Numbered from the stretch's first letter, positions 1 to 12,107 are shown. The stretch is DNA of 64,000 bases from Paracoccidioides lutzii Pb01 (GCF_000150705.2 NW_015440972.1:176801-240800); one strand, 5' to 3'. Numbers and translations: made by a program. The notes: a model not told the origin generated them from the sequence alone.

Positions 1-360
1 TAAACGTGAGCCGCTTGGGACCGTTAAAGCAAGCATTTGGTGGAAACCACCAGTCAAGCTCTTGATCACCCGGTTAAGGGGGTGTCAAATGGCTATACAT
101 TGACCAAGGAGAATGAGGAGCTACGGGCTGCAGTTGCCAGGCAGACGCGAAAGCGTGACGAAGACGTGAGTATATAGTAAATATTTGTAATACATTTATT
201 GATTTATTCAATTTAAATAATTTTCAATTGAATAAATTTAGATGGTCAAGAAGGTATTTCTAGCAGGGAAAGGATTAGCTAGAGTTCAAGCCGCTCAACA
301 CGGCATGGAGGGCCTGAGGGGGCGGATGAACCGCCAACCTGCAGCAAATGTAATATAGCG
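1..360 (+). mobile_element. Decayed pogo/Fot1-type DDE transposase, C-terminal remnant
   Basis: Short blocks in different frames match the C-terminal half of fungal pogo-like (DDE_1) transposases. Positions 3-62 read NVSRLGPLKQAF, like the GPLKKAYG motif after the catalytic core. Positions 62-109 read RGCQMAIH, and positions 94-165 give KENEELRAAVARQ followed by KR-rich residues, the usual basic C-terminal tail. A GTGAGT-like donor near 165 and an AT-rich stretch up to 240 look like an intron before a last piece ending at the TAG near 355-357. At least two frame changes and a deletion of the middle section show that it is dead. The rest of the element would lie left of the window. Family resemblance is from memory. 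Confidence 0.55.
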
Positions 361-770
361 AGACATGCAATTAAACAGTGCAAACAACAGTAAGGAATAA
401 ATATACACATTTGAAATAAGTATTCTCAATGTTGGAGGTTGCTTAATTCCTCGTTTTGTCGAATATGCGTGGAATCAGAGGCGTTTTAAGGTAGTTTGGT
501 GGGTAGTTATCAAAAGCTGATGAATTATTACATTATGAGTCACGTGATAAAGGGCAGCTGCTGTAACTATAGTTAGTTAACTGAACTAAGTTGGATGACT
601 AATCATCGTCATACAACATCAATGACTCTTACAAGGTTCAGGCTGAGCAAACTTGCATCTTTCCAACTTCTTTGCTGTGTACATTTAAATTTCAGAGAGG
701 CTCGATGTTACAGTTAGTCTCCTACTGGTTCAAAAATCCCCTGTGAACCTCACATTGTTGTGTCAGTTAA
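361..770. other. Intergenic region upstream of the DUF3712 gene
   Basis: No coding potential was seen. A CACGTG palindrome lies at 541-546. This stretch should contain the promoter and 5' UTR of the gene starting at 771, and possibly the end of the decayed transposon to its left. No terminal inverted repeat could be assigned. Confidence 0.5.
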
Positions 771-3762
771 ATGATCTCAACCAGCATGGCTGGGGACCTC
801 GGGGACGAAAGCTCTCCGTTGTTGGGTGGGACCGCCCAGCAAACTCCTGATCCACCAACCTGCTCTGCCACAACCTCTATATGTTCTAACGGCAAGGCCA
901 GGGCTACGTCGTATGAGATTTTGTCGGAATCTACACCACTTCTTGCCCATCGAAGTAGTGAGGGTATTCGGTATTTAGATGATCGCGACACACCATATTC
1001 GGCCTCTCGTGAACCATCCCCTGGTCCGTCATCTAAACAATGGAAAAAATTAAGGATCGTGCGACTGTTATCTATCGCATTCATCAGCCTTACGTTGGCA
1101 ACAATCGTTGTTCTGGGGCTGGGTTTTGCTGCTCCAGCTGTCTTCAAACAATATTCTGAACAGGCTGCTGTCTTTAAAGTAACTGGCTTGTCCATCGATT
1201 CATTCACACCGGATGGAGTAAAGGCTAGGTTTCAGGGTTCTTTTGTTCTCAATGCGTCGCAGGTGTTGACGAAATCTGTGCGCGATCTCGGCCGCATAGG
1301 AACGTGGTTGGCAAGAGAAATTGAAAGTGACGAAACTGAAGTGCAGGTGTCTCTTCCAGAATATGGCAATGTTTTGCTAGGAACTGCGACTATTCCACCG
1401 ATAACAGCCAATATTCGCAATGGCCACATGAATAGGATCGAGTTCGTAACAAACTTGAATGCAGGAGATATAGATGGAATTAGAATTGTGGCAAATGACT
1501 GGCTTCAAGGTCGCCTTGGCCAGTTGCGCATTAAAGGGATGGCATCTGTGCGCCTGAGGTCCGGTATTTTATATCTAGGATCTCATACCATTTCGGAGTC
1601 GTTTGTTTTCCAAGGTCAATATTTGTACAGCGCTTTCATATTCCCTCCCCGATTTAGACATGTCGAGCTAACAATTCTCGTAGACCAAGACCTTCCCGCT
1701 TTCCCTGAGTTTAACATAACGAAACTGAACTTCCATGAAATCACGAACCCGGGAAACCAAAAAGCCATGGTAGTGGACATTTCAGTCCTTGTGCTTAATC
1801 AATATCCTATCACCCTTGCCGTGCCCCCGATGGGCTTCAAAATTTCAGTACCTAACTGTTCACCTGCGGACGCTTATATTCCAGTGATTAACGCGACCAC
1901 AGACCTTATTCAAGTTATCCCCAATGAACCAGTGAACATATCCGCGAAAGGATCTATTGGAAGACTTCCGGATGTTTTAACGACTGTTTGTCCCGGAACC
2001 AACTCATCGCCTTTAGATTCGTTGGTTGAAAACTATATACACGGACTCAAGTCAAAAGTTTACATTCGTGGAGGGAAATCCCCCTCATCAACCTTACCGA
2101 GTTGGATGGAAGGCTTCTTGAACAACGTTACCATCCCTGTGCCTTTCTCCGGCCATGCACTTGGCCGCTTAGTTCGGAATTTCTCCATGACAAATGTCTA
2201 TTTTTTCCTACCTGAACCATTTGCCGAACCGGACACACCTGAAGCGCAAATGAGGGTTTCAGCGTTGGTCAAAGCAGTATTAAACCTCCCTAGTGAGATG
2301 GATTTTCCTTTAAATATCTCTCGCGTTCGGTCTACTGCGTTTATTTATTACCAAGGAAAAGAACTTGGATATATCAACTTAAAGAAGTGGCAACAAGCAC
2401 ATGCAACTCGCATCGACAACGAAACTATCCCATCTTCAGCGTTGCTCCTCGAGTTCGATATCAAAAAAGCACCACTACAAGTTACTGATGGAGATACTTT
2501 TACGGACGTTGTGCAGGCATTACTATTTAAGCACAAGCCTATTCCTTTACATGTGAAGGCCAAGGTGGATGCTGAAACCGTCACTGCCCTCGGACAATTC
2601 GTTATTCGTGATATCCCAGCCAGTGGTAACATCACTGTCAAGCGTATGTTTTCAGATGTTCGGTCTATGATGAAATACCCAACTAACTTTGATGTGAATT
2701 CTAGCACCGGCAAGCAGAGGATTGACCGACCTCAAAGTAGGCATGGACGCTCTAAAAATAGTAGAAACTACAGAATCATCTATACTACTTGAAACAAATC
2801 TAAACCTGACGAACCCGACTAATTATTCTGTTATCGTCCCTTACGTTAATCTGCTAATTGCTCATAATGGCACAAACGTGGGCGATGTCACTGCTCAAAA
2901 TCTATCGATATCTCCAGGGCTCAATGCCGGCATTAAAGTAAATGCTCTCTGGAATCCATTGCAGTTAGCTGGGGATGACGGAGTTGCTGCAGGACGAGAT
3001 TTGATATCACGTTATATTTCTGGTGTGTTCATTAGTTTTACTTTCGATCGGGCCCACACTAACTGGTTGCTAGGTTTCAATACGTCTATCACTCTCAAGT
3101 CATATGAAGGCACGATTCCCGCGCTCCCTACGTTTGGTCTAGCATTATCCCCTCTGGAGTTTGACATTCCGGTTCCTCAATTCGGAGCTCCAGGGGAGGA
3201 TGATCGCAATCCAGGCGATCATGGTCGATCGCATTTCATCAAAGATGCAACGGTATTTTCTACTCTTATTGATTACTTTTCTAAGTGACCTCATATCGTA
3301 TAAACACACTTACGGGTACTCCGTTCTATTTGATTATCTAGTTTTCTCCTGTCCAAGTTTCGCTTGTGTTCTACGCACCGTTTGGCAAGGACTGACTTTG
3401 GTTATCCTTGGTGTTGGCAGTTGCACTTGTGGACTTCGACGGCAGTGTTCACCCTAGCCTCGCCTTTATCATCAACCACACTTCTTATTACCTGCATTGA
3501 TGCAACGGCCTTCTACAATCACAGTGAGCCGGCAGGGACCATCAAGTATGACCTACCATTTGCGGTGCTGCCTGGAATATCTGAAACTCCCCGACTGCCG
3601 GTGGACCTGAATTTTGGCGGTGCAGGATACGAAGCAATTCGCCAGGCGTTGGGAGGGACGTTGAAAATGGATGCTGTCGCTGACATTTGTGTTCAGCTTG
3701 GAGAGTATTCGGATGAAGTGTCCTACAAAGGTAGGGGGATTAGCGCAAAGATTCGGATATAG
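771..3762 (+). CDS. DUF3712-type vacuolar/endomembrane protein (Tag1-like)
   Basis: The proposed model is join(771..2643, 2705..3252, 3421..3762), 920 aa. Intron 1 has donor GTATGT, branch CTAAC and acceptor TTCTAG. Intron 2 (168 nt) joins KDAT to LHLWTSTA in phase. The protein has a Ser/Pro-rich cytoplasmic tail of about 90 residues, one hydrophobic membrane segment (about residues 97-125, ending in GLGFAAPAVF), and then a long lumenal part with many N-glycosylation sequons and repeated beta-rich LEA/DUF3712-like segments. This is the layout of fungal DUF3712 proteins, including yeast Tag1 (YLR173W), a vacuolar membrane protein linked to ending autophagy. The Tag1 link is a family inference. 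A second in-frame ATG at 786 is a possible start. The function here is not proven. Confidence 0.72.
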
Positions 3763-6377
3763 AGGGAGACTTTTTTCAACCGATACGATATTGTTTTTCG
3801 TGCTCTCCTGTTTTCTAGGGCGAATCAACTGGTTTTCTACTTTGCTTTCGGAAGTAATAAGTAAGAGTTAAGGAATAGACCACTCGGATTTACGGGAAGG
3901 ACAGACCCCAAGCTGGTGGTATAGAGCTGGCGTATAGATATGGATTTTCCCAAGAGTATGTGACATGGCTGTGTTTTCTTGTTTGGCGTTGTATTTGTTT
4001 TGTCGTCGAAGTGTGTTCTATCCTTGTCTACGCACATGCAAATTCACAACCTTTTAATCGTTCCCCGCACCCCTGGCCGTGTTTCACCATTTAATATCTT
4101 GGTCGCATGTGTTGATTGCTCACATCGCTACTACCTTTCTACTGGTTACTGTTCCATGATGACGAACGATTGGTGGCACAGACCAAGCGTGTACGGACTG
4201 GGAATCTGCAAATCCGGGGTTTGAATTGCTACCATGTGGCAAGCAAATGAAAGATAGTTGTCATGTTCGTTTTTGAACGCTTATTCTTCATGGCTCTAGG
4301 ACTCTTCACATTTCCGGCTTAACCCTTCTGCTTTAGTAAATGAGTGTAATCATTTTCATTCGCTGCTGTCACGGAAGCTTTGGCGATTTTAGGAATGCTA
4401 AATAATTAATAAAACAGTGTTTGGATCCTAAGCGTAGTGAGGGTCAGTCTCTGAAGCCACACCTAGTGTTTTACATCCAGGGGATAAGGCGATCAGAACA
4501 TTGAAAAGGCCGATAAACGCTCACTGAGTTCTTGACGATTGGCCACACGTGGCCGAATGAAATGCAAGACCAGATTCGAACAGATCTTTGGATACCTTGG
4601 CCTTTCCACACCCATCTCAGTTGGACTTTTCTCGGATTCCTCGCAGCGAGCAAGGGCTCTGCTGTGCTTCCGTCCTGCTCTCGTCCTGCTCTGTCTATGA
4701 TTTGGCACTGATCAGTATGAAGCCATGTTTCATTGGACTCGCTTGTCATCATCCAATCAATTTCGATTTTCAAATAGCGCTCTCATCCCCGACCTTTGCT
4801 GTCTACAGCGATCGACGCACATTGTTGTTCTTGTGCAACCGTCACTCTTCTTTCGGCCCAAAATTCCTTTCCTTCCCAGACCAATTAACTATTTATATTT
4901 CTCTACCGTGATGTCATAGCTGCATGTCTCTCAATATCTTGCATGATGGCGGCCAATCGCAGCCCGTTTTTGCCTTTCTACAACCAATCAACTTGTTCTA
5001 TCTGTTCTCAACTCAAATTGTTTAGCCATCAGCCACGAGCAAATGACGCACGTTGCAGAATTAGTCTGGAGTTTCATTTTTTTCTCACATAGGATAGTGA
5101 GCTTCAAGATATTTGTGAAGCAAGGTTCTTCCTAGTCAAATCTCCCATCCCAACAGACTTAAGCTAACTGCTGGGCGAATTGGACAATCTCTTAAGATGT
5201 GTTATTCGCCGCATTCAGCAAAAAATATAAAAGAAAAGAAAAAAGAAAAAAGAAAAAAGAAACCAAACATGTGCTCTTTCATCATTGGTGATCCCGATGG
5301 CTATCGCAATCTTCCTCCGTTGGGCAGATATGACCCCGGAGGAGAGTCCCGGATATTTGTTTTAGATTGTCAATCAGTTGTTTCGCTTCATCGCTAACTT
5401 CAGGCCATGAAAGGGGGCTTTGCCCCAGCAAGGGATGGTAAATCCCCTTGTCATTTTGTTTCTAATTTTCGATGTTTCCACCCCTCCTTCGCCGGATAGC
5501 GTTGGCTCATTGATGAAATATCACCTTTCCCTTGATAGCCCCTTCAGCTATCTCCTTCATGCCAGATGACGTCAAAGGATAGTCCGCCACTCCCTATGAG
5601 GGGGCTCTCATGCTTCCTGAACAGCAGGTGACCAGCCGGAACAGTTGGGACAAATATGTCCCGGTCCTCAGCAATGTCATCATTACCTTAATTCTCTCTA
5701 CATATATATAGATAGGGCATCACCCTCTTTCTATTCTTTCTTCACGTTGCTATTGATCTTGTTTCAGAGATTGCCAGAGTCAGAATATATCTTGACTTCT
5801 CTACTCTTCTTCATTTTTCTAGCTGAGTGGTGCTTTTCTTTAATCATACAAACTAGTTATCTACTTTGATAGACCACAACGTGTTAACTGCCATTCCTTT
5901 CCTCTCAACCCCGCTAACCCAGGCTTCTCTTGTGATCCTTTGCGAGGAGAGGGAAAATCTTTATATTTCCCATTCCCCTTTCTTTCCATCATGTGCGTAA
6001 TGTTGTTAATGCTCAATTCATTTTTTATTTGCAGATCTTTCTTGGTCGGCCTTTACTCATTAATGTGAATCCACAGCCCACCAAAGACCTTCGCGACACT
6101 TTGCTTTTGGAACACATTGCGTCACACAAACGTACATATATATCTCCGGTACATTCACCTAGTGGGAAACATCAACCTGTTTCCCCTCCCTCCGCCTACC
6201 ACTGAGCGACGTGAAGAGTAGTTGGTAAATCGCATCGGGAACGAAAACTAAACCCAAATTCTACGTCGCTCGATCTACGCCCCCAATATATATCTTACCA
6301 TTCATCCAGCGTCTCCTCCAATTCCCCTCCTATTGCGATACTTACGATACTGTCGCGCTAGCTGCTTCTCTTGCAGT
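3763..6377. other. Long intergenic stretch, no convincing gene
   Basis: Only short ORFs without recognisable domains occur on either strand. The 5200-6370 part is rich in pyrimidine runs and TATATA-like patches (for example 5701-5711), as in the long 5' leaders of fungal regulatory genes, but no large downstream ORF exists. An untranslated or non-coding transcript is possible; nothing in the sequence proves it. Confidence 0.4.
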
Positions 6378-6524
6378 ATGTGTCAACACATAGTTTACTA
6401 CCAATGCGGTGTTAAGGAGACTGTATTCTCGGAGACCTGCAATTGCTCAAGGAGAACGGGTCAAAACCATAGTCCACTCTATTGTGGGATTTGTGAGGAG
6501 TGTCGGAGACGAAAAAAGAGGTGA
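6378..6524 (+). CDS. Possible small cysteine-rich protein (48 aa)
   Basis: An ATG at 6378 opens a 48-codon frame beginning MCQHIVYYQCG and ending in the basic run CRRRKKR before TGA. Seven cysteines occur, including CNC and a closing CxxCxxC, which suggests a metal-binding mini-domain. Short fungal proteins that begin with MC and are rich in cysteine are common. The frame extends upstream to an ATG at 6333, but the second ATG gives the more family-like start. No domain is recognised, and the surrounding kilobases carry no gene, so this may be chance. Transcript support would decide. Confidence 0.33.
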   Translation: MCQHIVYYQCGVKETVFSETCNCSRRTGQNHSPLYCGICEECRRRKKR

Positions 6525-7433
6525 GAGGCGGCGTAGTGACGGCGACAATGCATGATATATCTTGGAATTTGGAAAATGGAGGTTTCGGATAATTTTCTAA
6601 GTACACTTGATTTGTGCATGAGTGAAGCCTTGACAGATTAGAAGTGAATCGCTTTTTATGTTTTATAATCCTCATTTCATATTTTATTTATTTATTGATA
6701 TTTTGATAATTTCATGTCTTTCATGGCCCAGTCGATAACCCAATGATGTCACGATGTCATGAACATGAAGCACACTCATATTGCCAAAATGTTCATTGAA
6801 ATGAATGTTGATTCGTCAATTGAAGGGTAGATTTTCGTCCCCGATAGTTCCATGTAATTTCTCTTGTCTAACGGGTCGGCCAGGTCGTTTTGTGTGAAAG
6901 AGCGTTGATTTGATATGGGTATTTTCCAACACACTCTGTGTAACTAATTACGAACAGAGATGAAGATACCCGGACACTCTGTGATAACCCAAACTACATC
7001 CACAGCACGCCATTTCCAAACGGCAAAAAATGACCAAATTTCGTCCAACTATGTTCAGTAATTGATTCCGTGAAAACAAATGTTAAATCATATTTCACCA
7101 CTGCGGAACTTATTTAACATGTGCATAGTAGTTAATGTATTGGAATAATTAAGAACTTCGATATCAGGGTGTTTCCAATTTATAATAGAACAGAAGAAAG
7201 TAAGTACATGGCAGAAGAGCAATGGCAGAATTATACATGGCGAAAAGCGAAAGCTTGTTCTTTCCCTATCACCATCCTTCCGCAGGTGATTCGTAATATT
7301 TCCATCCTAAGTGTCGCGAAACTCTTCAGGAGAAACGCCATGCCCCGGCAATGAAGATTCTAACACCCACACAAGAACAACGGCAGAAAAGATACATATG
7401 CTCATCAAGTCAAAATTGTCCAAATGGGAAATC
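6525..7433. other. Intergenic, AT-rich, downstream of ILV6
   Basis: No coding region was recognised. It probably holds the 3' UTR of the minus-strand ILV6 gene at its right end. Confidence 0.5.
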
Positions 7434-8602
7434 TTAACCTGGGGGGAGAGTACTCGCGTCAACAACTTCAGTTGCGTCCTTTTCAAGGTCTTCATCCGGC
7501 CCAGTGAGCGGAGAGCGTGGCAGGGCCATCAGGCCTGTTCGGGTAGATTCGAGTATGCCGAACGGTGAAATCAGTTTGAGAAAGGAATCGATGCGGCTCG
7601 GTTTGGCGGAGCTTATCAAATGGTAGTATCGTTAGTTATCAGTAAACCGTCATGAGATACGGGGGAGGGGTTGATATGCACATGTGCCATTTTACTTTAA
7701 GGAGGATAAACTTACAGTTCCACAATGCAATTGTTTGTGCTAATATCCAACACTTTACCGCCGAACTGATGGGTCAGATGAGTAATGGCTTCTAAATGCT
7801 CGTGTTTGTGTCGAAGGGCTTGGCTCTGCGCCAGGCGGCTGGGGTGATAGTCAGTAGCATGTCGGTTTTCTTTTGATTTCCCTTGCTTGCTCTGGTTCGA
7901 TTGAGGTTGTTCTTCACAAGAGCCGGACACCGCTCCCTCATTTTCTGGGGTCGTTATTTCGCGATGGTGTTGGAGGAGTTCCTCAAACACTTCAGGTCCT
8001 AGAATGCTAACTTTGGCAAGAAGGAGCTCGCGTTGCACCAGAGCTGAATCAGTGTAATCAAGCACCGCCCAGACAGGGACGAGATCGTCCAGTTGACGAC
8101 GGGCCTGCTCAACCACACCATCTAGTCCATGAAGGACAATTGTCATCCGTGATAAGTCCTCTACCTCAGTATTACAGACGACAAGACTGTCGATATTGAA
8201 ACCACGAGCTGCCAGAATTCCAGAGATGCGAGAGAGAACACCTGGTTCATTTTGTACCAAGCAATTTAACACATGGCGCTCTGGAGGTTTGCTCGAGGGC
8301 ACCGGGGTTTCATAGAGAATTGACGAGACTGCCGCAGGTGCGGACCAAGTTGGGCTATCGGCAACTGGGAGAGGGAGGGGAGAACGGCGATGAAGAGCTT
8401 TATAGGCGAGCGCAGATGTCGAGCTTGACGAGGAACGGCTTATGTGGGCATTCAAGTAGGGCTTTACAGGAGATGCAAGCCTTCTTCCAGCACAACGTGA
8501 CGACAGAAAGATGCGCGTTGGCGGCAGGGAGAGAACCTGTCGAAGAGCCATTTTCCCCAATGCACTCCGGCGAGAGCTGTTGTTCTCTATAGGCCTCGTC
8601 AC
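7434..8602 (-). CDS. ILV6: Acetolactate synthase regulatory (small) subunit, mitochondrial
   Basis: The model is complement(join(7434..7611, 7716..8602)), 354 aa. It is the regulatory subunit of acetohydroxyacid synthase, which commits pyruvate to valine, leucine and isoleucine synthesis in mitochondria and confers valine feedback. The first ~75 residues are Arg/Ser-rich and lack acids, as in a mitochondrial presequence. An ACT domain follows, beginning RHVLNCLVQNEPGVLSRIS and continuing GFNIDSLVV. The C-terminal ALS_ss_C domain starts near the LVQRELLLAKV segment. Between them lies a low-complexity insert (ENEGAVSGSCEEQPQSN and onward), as in fungal Ilv6. The intron joins IVEL to SAKPSRIDSF in phase. 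ATGs at 8602 and 8551 are both possible starts. A Gcn4/CpcA-type site lies about 205 bp upstream. Confidence 0.93.
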
Positions 8603-9175
8603 AAAGGCAGCTCAGAACTCGACTTAATTGGGCGATTGGGAGTGTAAAAAGCCAGCTGGATAATCAGAACAATGGGATCCACCAGCATCCCTCACTTTTG
8701 TAATTTAAGAGGCGAAGGTAGAATGATTCACCATTCTGGCTGTTATTCCACAAAAGATTATCTAAGTTTTGTTTTCATTCTTTTTTGATGCTTGGGGTTA
8801 ATGAGTGAGTCACATGATGCGACGGTTGACATCAGGCCGAAATCGGCTGTAATGACTAAGCGTTGCTTTTCCAACGTCGACAAATTGTCTAACCCATTTA
8901 AGGATATAGCGTATTGTGGGGAAATGGAAGCTTGGCACATGTGACTAAGCAGTGCATGTTTAGTCTACTAGTGGCGGATTTGGAATAGCGTGAGCCGCAT
9001 GCCTTCACAAACGACTTTACACCATTGAGAAAAATGTTATTCTATGCCATCGATTGATGAACACAGTAACTCTGTCTCTGATCTCTCTTCTCTTGATAAT
9101 TCTTCAAGAGGTTCATCATATCCTCTATAGTTATAGCTTCCCTCCTTTTGTTTCTCTTAGGTCCTGTGACAAGCA
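8603..9175. promoter_or_regulatory. Divergent promoter region of ILV6 and the KH-domain gene
   Basis: The 573-bp region separates two genes transcribed away from each other. Besides the TGAGTCA site at 8806-8812, two related TGACTAA-like words occur near 8851 and 8942. It ends in a pyrimidine-rich stretch before the ATG at 9176. Confidence 0.6.
8806..8812. promoter_or_regulatory. TGAGTCA, candidate CpcA/Gcn4 (general amino-acid control) site
   Basis: An exact TGAGTCA sits inside GTGAGTCAC, about 205 bp upstream of the ILV6 start. Gcn4/CpcA binds this word and activates amino-acid biosynthetic genes, including branched-chain ones, on starvation. The match is exact; use in vivo is inferred. 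Confidence 0.6.
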
Positions 9176-11352
9176 ATGGCAGATAGTGAACGACGCGCAA
9201 AGCGCTCTCGTTTTGACCAAACAGAACCAGAGCCTCGACGGTCAAGATTTGATCGACGTTCTCGATCCCCATCTACTCGGAATTCTGATTCTACTAGGGA
9301 ACGGAGCCCGCTGAGTCGGGAATTGCGAAGCCCTGGAAGTGATGACAAACGAAAACTCGCATCGGCGGATCCAACTGTTGCTGCAGGTAAGTCCACATGT
9401 GCTTGGTTTGAGGAGACTTCTCGTGGCCAAAGTGCTAATAGTTGCAAACTTTGTTTGACACTCAATAGCTGCTGCAGCAGCAAAGATAAATGCTGAACTT
9501 CAGGCCAAAAAAGCCATCCAGCACAGTGACGCGCCTCAGATTCGTTCTGTATGATTGCATTTCCCCGGATGCCCCCTGAAAGATTATATTTCTAATCTTT
9601 TTTTAATCATTGATATATATAGACTGCAAGTCCGGCGTCAAAGTCCTCCTCGTCAGGTGCCCAAGCTGCAGGCAATGTTAATGGCGAAGTTTACATGGCC
9701 GATGGAGACTATATCAAAGATATCGAAGTTAACGATCTCCGAAACCGATACACACTGACTAAGGGTGCAACCCAGAGGATGGTAAATATTTCTATCATAT
9801 CTGCTGATATCCCAGGCATTGATTACTCCTACTTACCGGCCAACGCCACGGTTTCACAAGAAAACTGAACAATTGCCCTTTGCCCCTCTTTGTTGTGCTG
9901 GTGGCTGAAGCTTACCCAACTATCCATAGCATCTCGAATCCCCTCTTTGGCATCTGCTGACCTCCGCTGCGTGATATTTAGATTAAAGAAGAAACTGGCG
10001 CCGGTACGGCTTTCTCCATCACTATATTATTATCTACTATTTTTGTTTTAGAACAGAAGCTCATTTAACGTATTCAAGATGTCACAACACGAGGAAGTTA
10101 TTTTCCTGATAAAAGCATGGCTACGGCTGCGGTGAGTTCCATCATCACCGTCACTTGATTGTGCGGAAGGAAAATGGCGGAGAGATTAACATTTTGTATA
10201 TAGAATCCCCCGCTTTATCTCCACATAACGAGTACTACTAAAGAAGGTCTCGACAAGGCAATTGCCAAAATTGAGGAACTTATGAAACAAGAACTCCCCA
10301 ATCTTGTTGACGAGCGGAGGTTCCGTCGCAGAGAACCAGAGCAGCAGGTTGAACGGGATGAGTACGGTCGGGTATGTGTTTCAGTCATCCTAAAAATAAT
10401 GCGGCGTGAGTACGGAGGCTTATTTAATGTCAGCGCAAATGGCCAGAGGAACGGATCCCTGTTGACCTGGAGCCAATCCCGGGCTTTAATCTTCGTGCTC
10501 AGGTAGTTGGTCCAGGCGGTGCCTACGTCAAGCATATCCAGCAGGAGACACGTTGTCGCGTTCAGATCAAGGGGCGTGGCTCTGGTTTTACAGAGCATGG
10601 AACCGGAAGAGAGAGTGATGAGCCAATGTATTTGCATGTCGCGTAAGTGTCAGCCAGCCCCTGACCAGCTACAGACCATAATCCATTCTAATCGTCCAAA
10701 GTGGTCCGGATCCCAAGGAAGTGCAAAATGCCAAATCACTTTGCGAGGATCTTCTCGCTAACGTGAAGGAGCAATATAAGAAGTTTAAGGAGCAGCCACC
10801 CCAACAACGCTCATATGGCGGAGGTGGCCATCATGGTGGCGGATATGGACATCGTGATCGTCACCATTATGGTGGTGGCAGTTATGGGGGAGGCGGCAAT
10901 TACGGAAATTACTCATCCCCTCAAACCCCCATGAGTCCAGCAGCCCCCAATGCCACACCTGGCACTGATGCAAGCGCAACCGCTCAAGCTGCTCCGGCTG
11001 GTCACTCTCTTGCTGACTATAGTCGCATGTACTCACAGTACATGACGGGCCAAGACCCCTACGCAGCATGGGGGGCCTATCAGAATTGTGTCGCTTATTA
11101 TCAGCAATACTATCAGCAGCAGCAACAACCACCCCCACCACCACCTGACAGTGCTGCCCCTCCCCCACCGCCTCCACCAGGTTCTGAGGCCCCTCCGCCA
11201 CCTCCAGGAGCGGGGTTAGCCCCCCCTCCTCCGCCACCCCCACCATCAGGGGGATATAATGCTGTATGAAAATTGCCTTGTAATCAATGCCGAATATTGA
11301 ACCATTCAGGTGACTGATAATTTTATAGGTACCACCACCTCCTGATCTGTAA
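9176..11352 (+). CDS. KH-domain RNA-binding protein, KHDC4/BLOM7-like
   Basis: Nine exons: join(9176..9386, 9469..9548, 9623..9781, 9982..10003, 10079..10131, 10204..10371, 10434..10642, 10702..11263, 11329..11352), 495 aa, every junction in phase. The N-terminus is Arg/Ser-rich (KRSRFDQ, RRSRSPS), as in splicing factors. A first KH-like domain holds NDLRNRYTLTKGATQRMI and, after splicing, TTRGSYFPDKSMATAA. The second KH domain holds VVGPGGAYVKHIQQET and IKGRGSG, then DEPMYLHVAGPDPKEVQNAK. The C-terminus is Gly/His/Tyr-rich, then poly-Pro (PPPPPP runs), a likely WW/profilin/U1-protein docking tail. Order and spacing match human KHDC4, a spliceosome-associated factor. It is not SF1/BBP: there is no zinc knuckle. 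The last mini-exon (VPPPPDL) is the least certain; without it the protein stops at 11269. Confidence 0.85.
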
Positions 11353-11998
11353 TGTCTCCGCGTGTGATCTAGCTTTTCAACCTTCCACATCCCAGGCATA
11401 GCTATTATTGACTGGATTAATTCATTGTTGATGGGGTCTAAAGATGCATTACTCGTTTTGGCCAGATATTGTAACTGAGCATCTCAAATATTCAATTTAC
11501 CCCAAAGGAAAACTGCGGAAAATCGCAGAAGTTGATTGCAATATCTCTGGATTATTCAACTGCTGTTTTTATAGCCATTAGCCCTTTTTACTTTTCTCTC
11601 TTCTGTCAGTGTGCTAGTTTAATCATTTTGATTCTACATATTGATTTTGACAATTTCTCCCCGTGTTTAATATATATGCCCGAAAAGCAAAATTCCCTAT
11701 AGGGTCACATTATATCTACTTCGCCTGTGAATAAATACTCCTTATATTTTGTCCTCAACTATTTCTCATAGAAAACCGGAGTTAAAAGTTTAGTCCATAT
11801 TTTGCTAACAAAGGTATGTTTAGAACAAGCCCATCTCATGATTTTAAATGTCTTGTAAGTTTGCTATATGGGATCTTAAAATGTTAGGACAACGCTCTCT
11901 GTTTGCAATTTATACCTCCCTTCACCTTCCATTGCTCTTTTGCTTATTTGCATTCAGTGTTTCTATCTTTCTAGTTCATCAAAATAATATAAATATTA
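11353..11998. other. Intergenic, AT-rich, left flank of the copia element
   Basis: It carries the 3' UTR of the KH-domain gene and increasingly AT-rich sequence up to the LTR. No gene is seen. Confidence 0.5.
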
Positions 11999-12096
11999 TA
12001 TCAGGCCTATCCGCATTTTTATGTAATCTGCACTGTATATAACTTCTGCATAGCTAGCAATCACTTCATAATCAATCAAGCAATCTATCCTTCACA
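11999..12096 (+). repeat. Left LTR of the copia element (98 bp)
   Basis: It runs from TATCAGGCC to CCTTCACA. It differs from the right LTR at 8 of 98 positions. Six of these are transitions giving A or T in this copy, including TG to TA at the terminal dinucleotide; one transition goes the other way and one is a transversion. Confidence 0.88.
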
Positions 12097-12107
12097 GGTT
12101 ATGAGAC
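12097..12107 (+). other. Primer binding site, matching internal initiator-tRNA-Met sequence
   Basis: GGTTATGAG directly follows the LTR and is complementary to the CTCATAACC anticodon-loop region of eukaryotic initiator tRNA-Met. Copia-type elements such as Drosophila copia and Ty5 prime from a half-tRNA in this way. The sequence match is direct; the priming mechanism is from family knowledge. Confidence 0.65.

Noticed and set aside
9176..11352. Assignment as branchpoint-binding protein SF1/BBP
   Set aside because: There is no CCHC zinc knuckle or SF1 helix-hairpin. The two KH-like domains and the GRGSG...DEPMYLHV spacing fit KHDC4/BLOM7 better.
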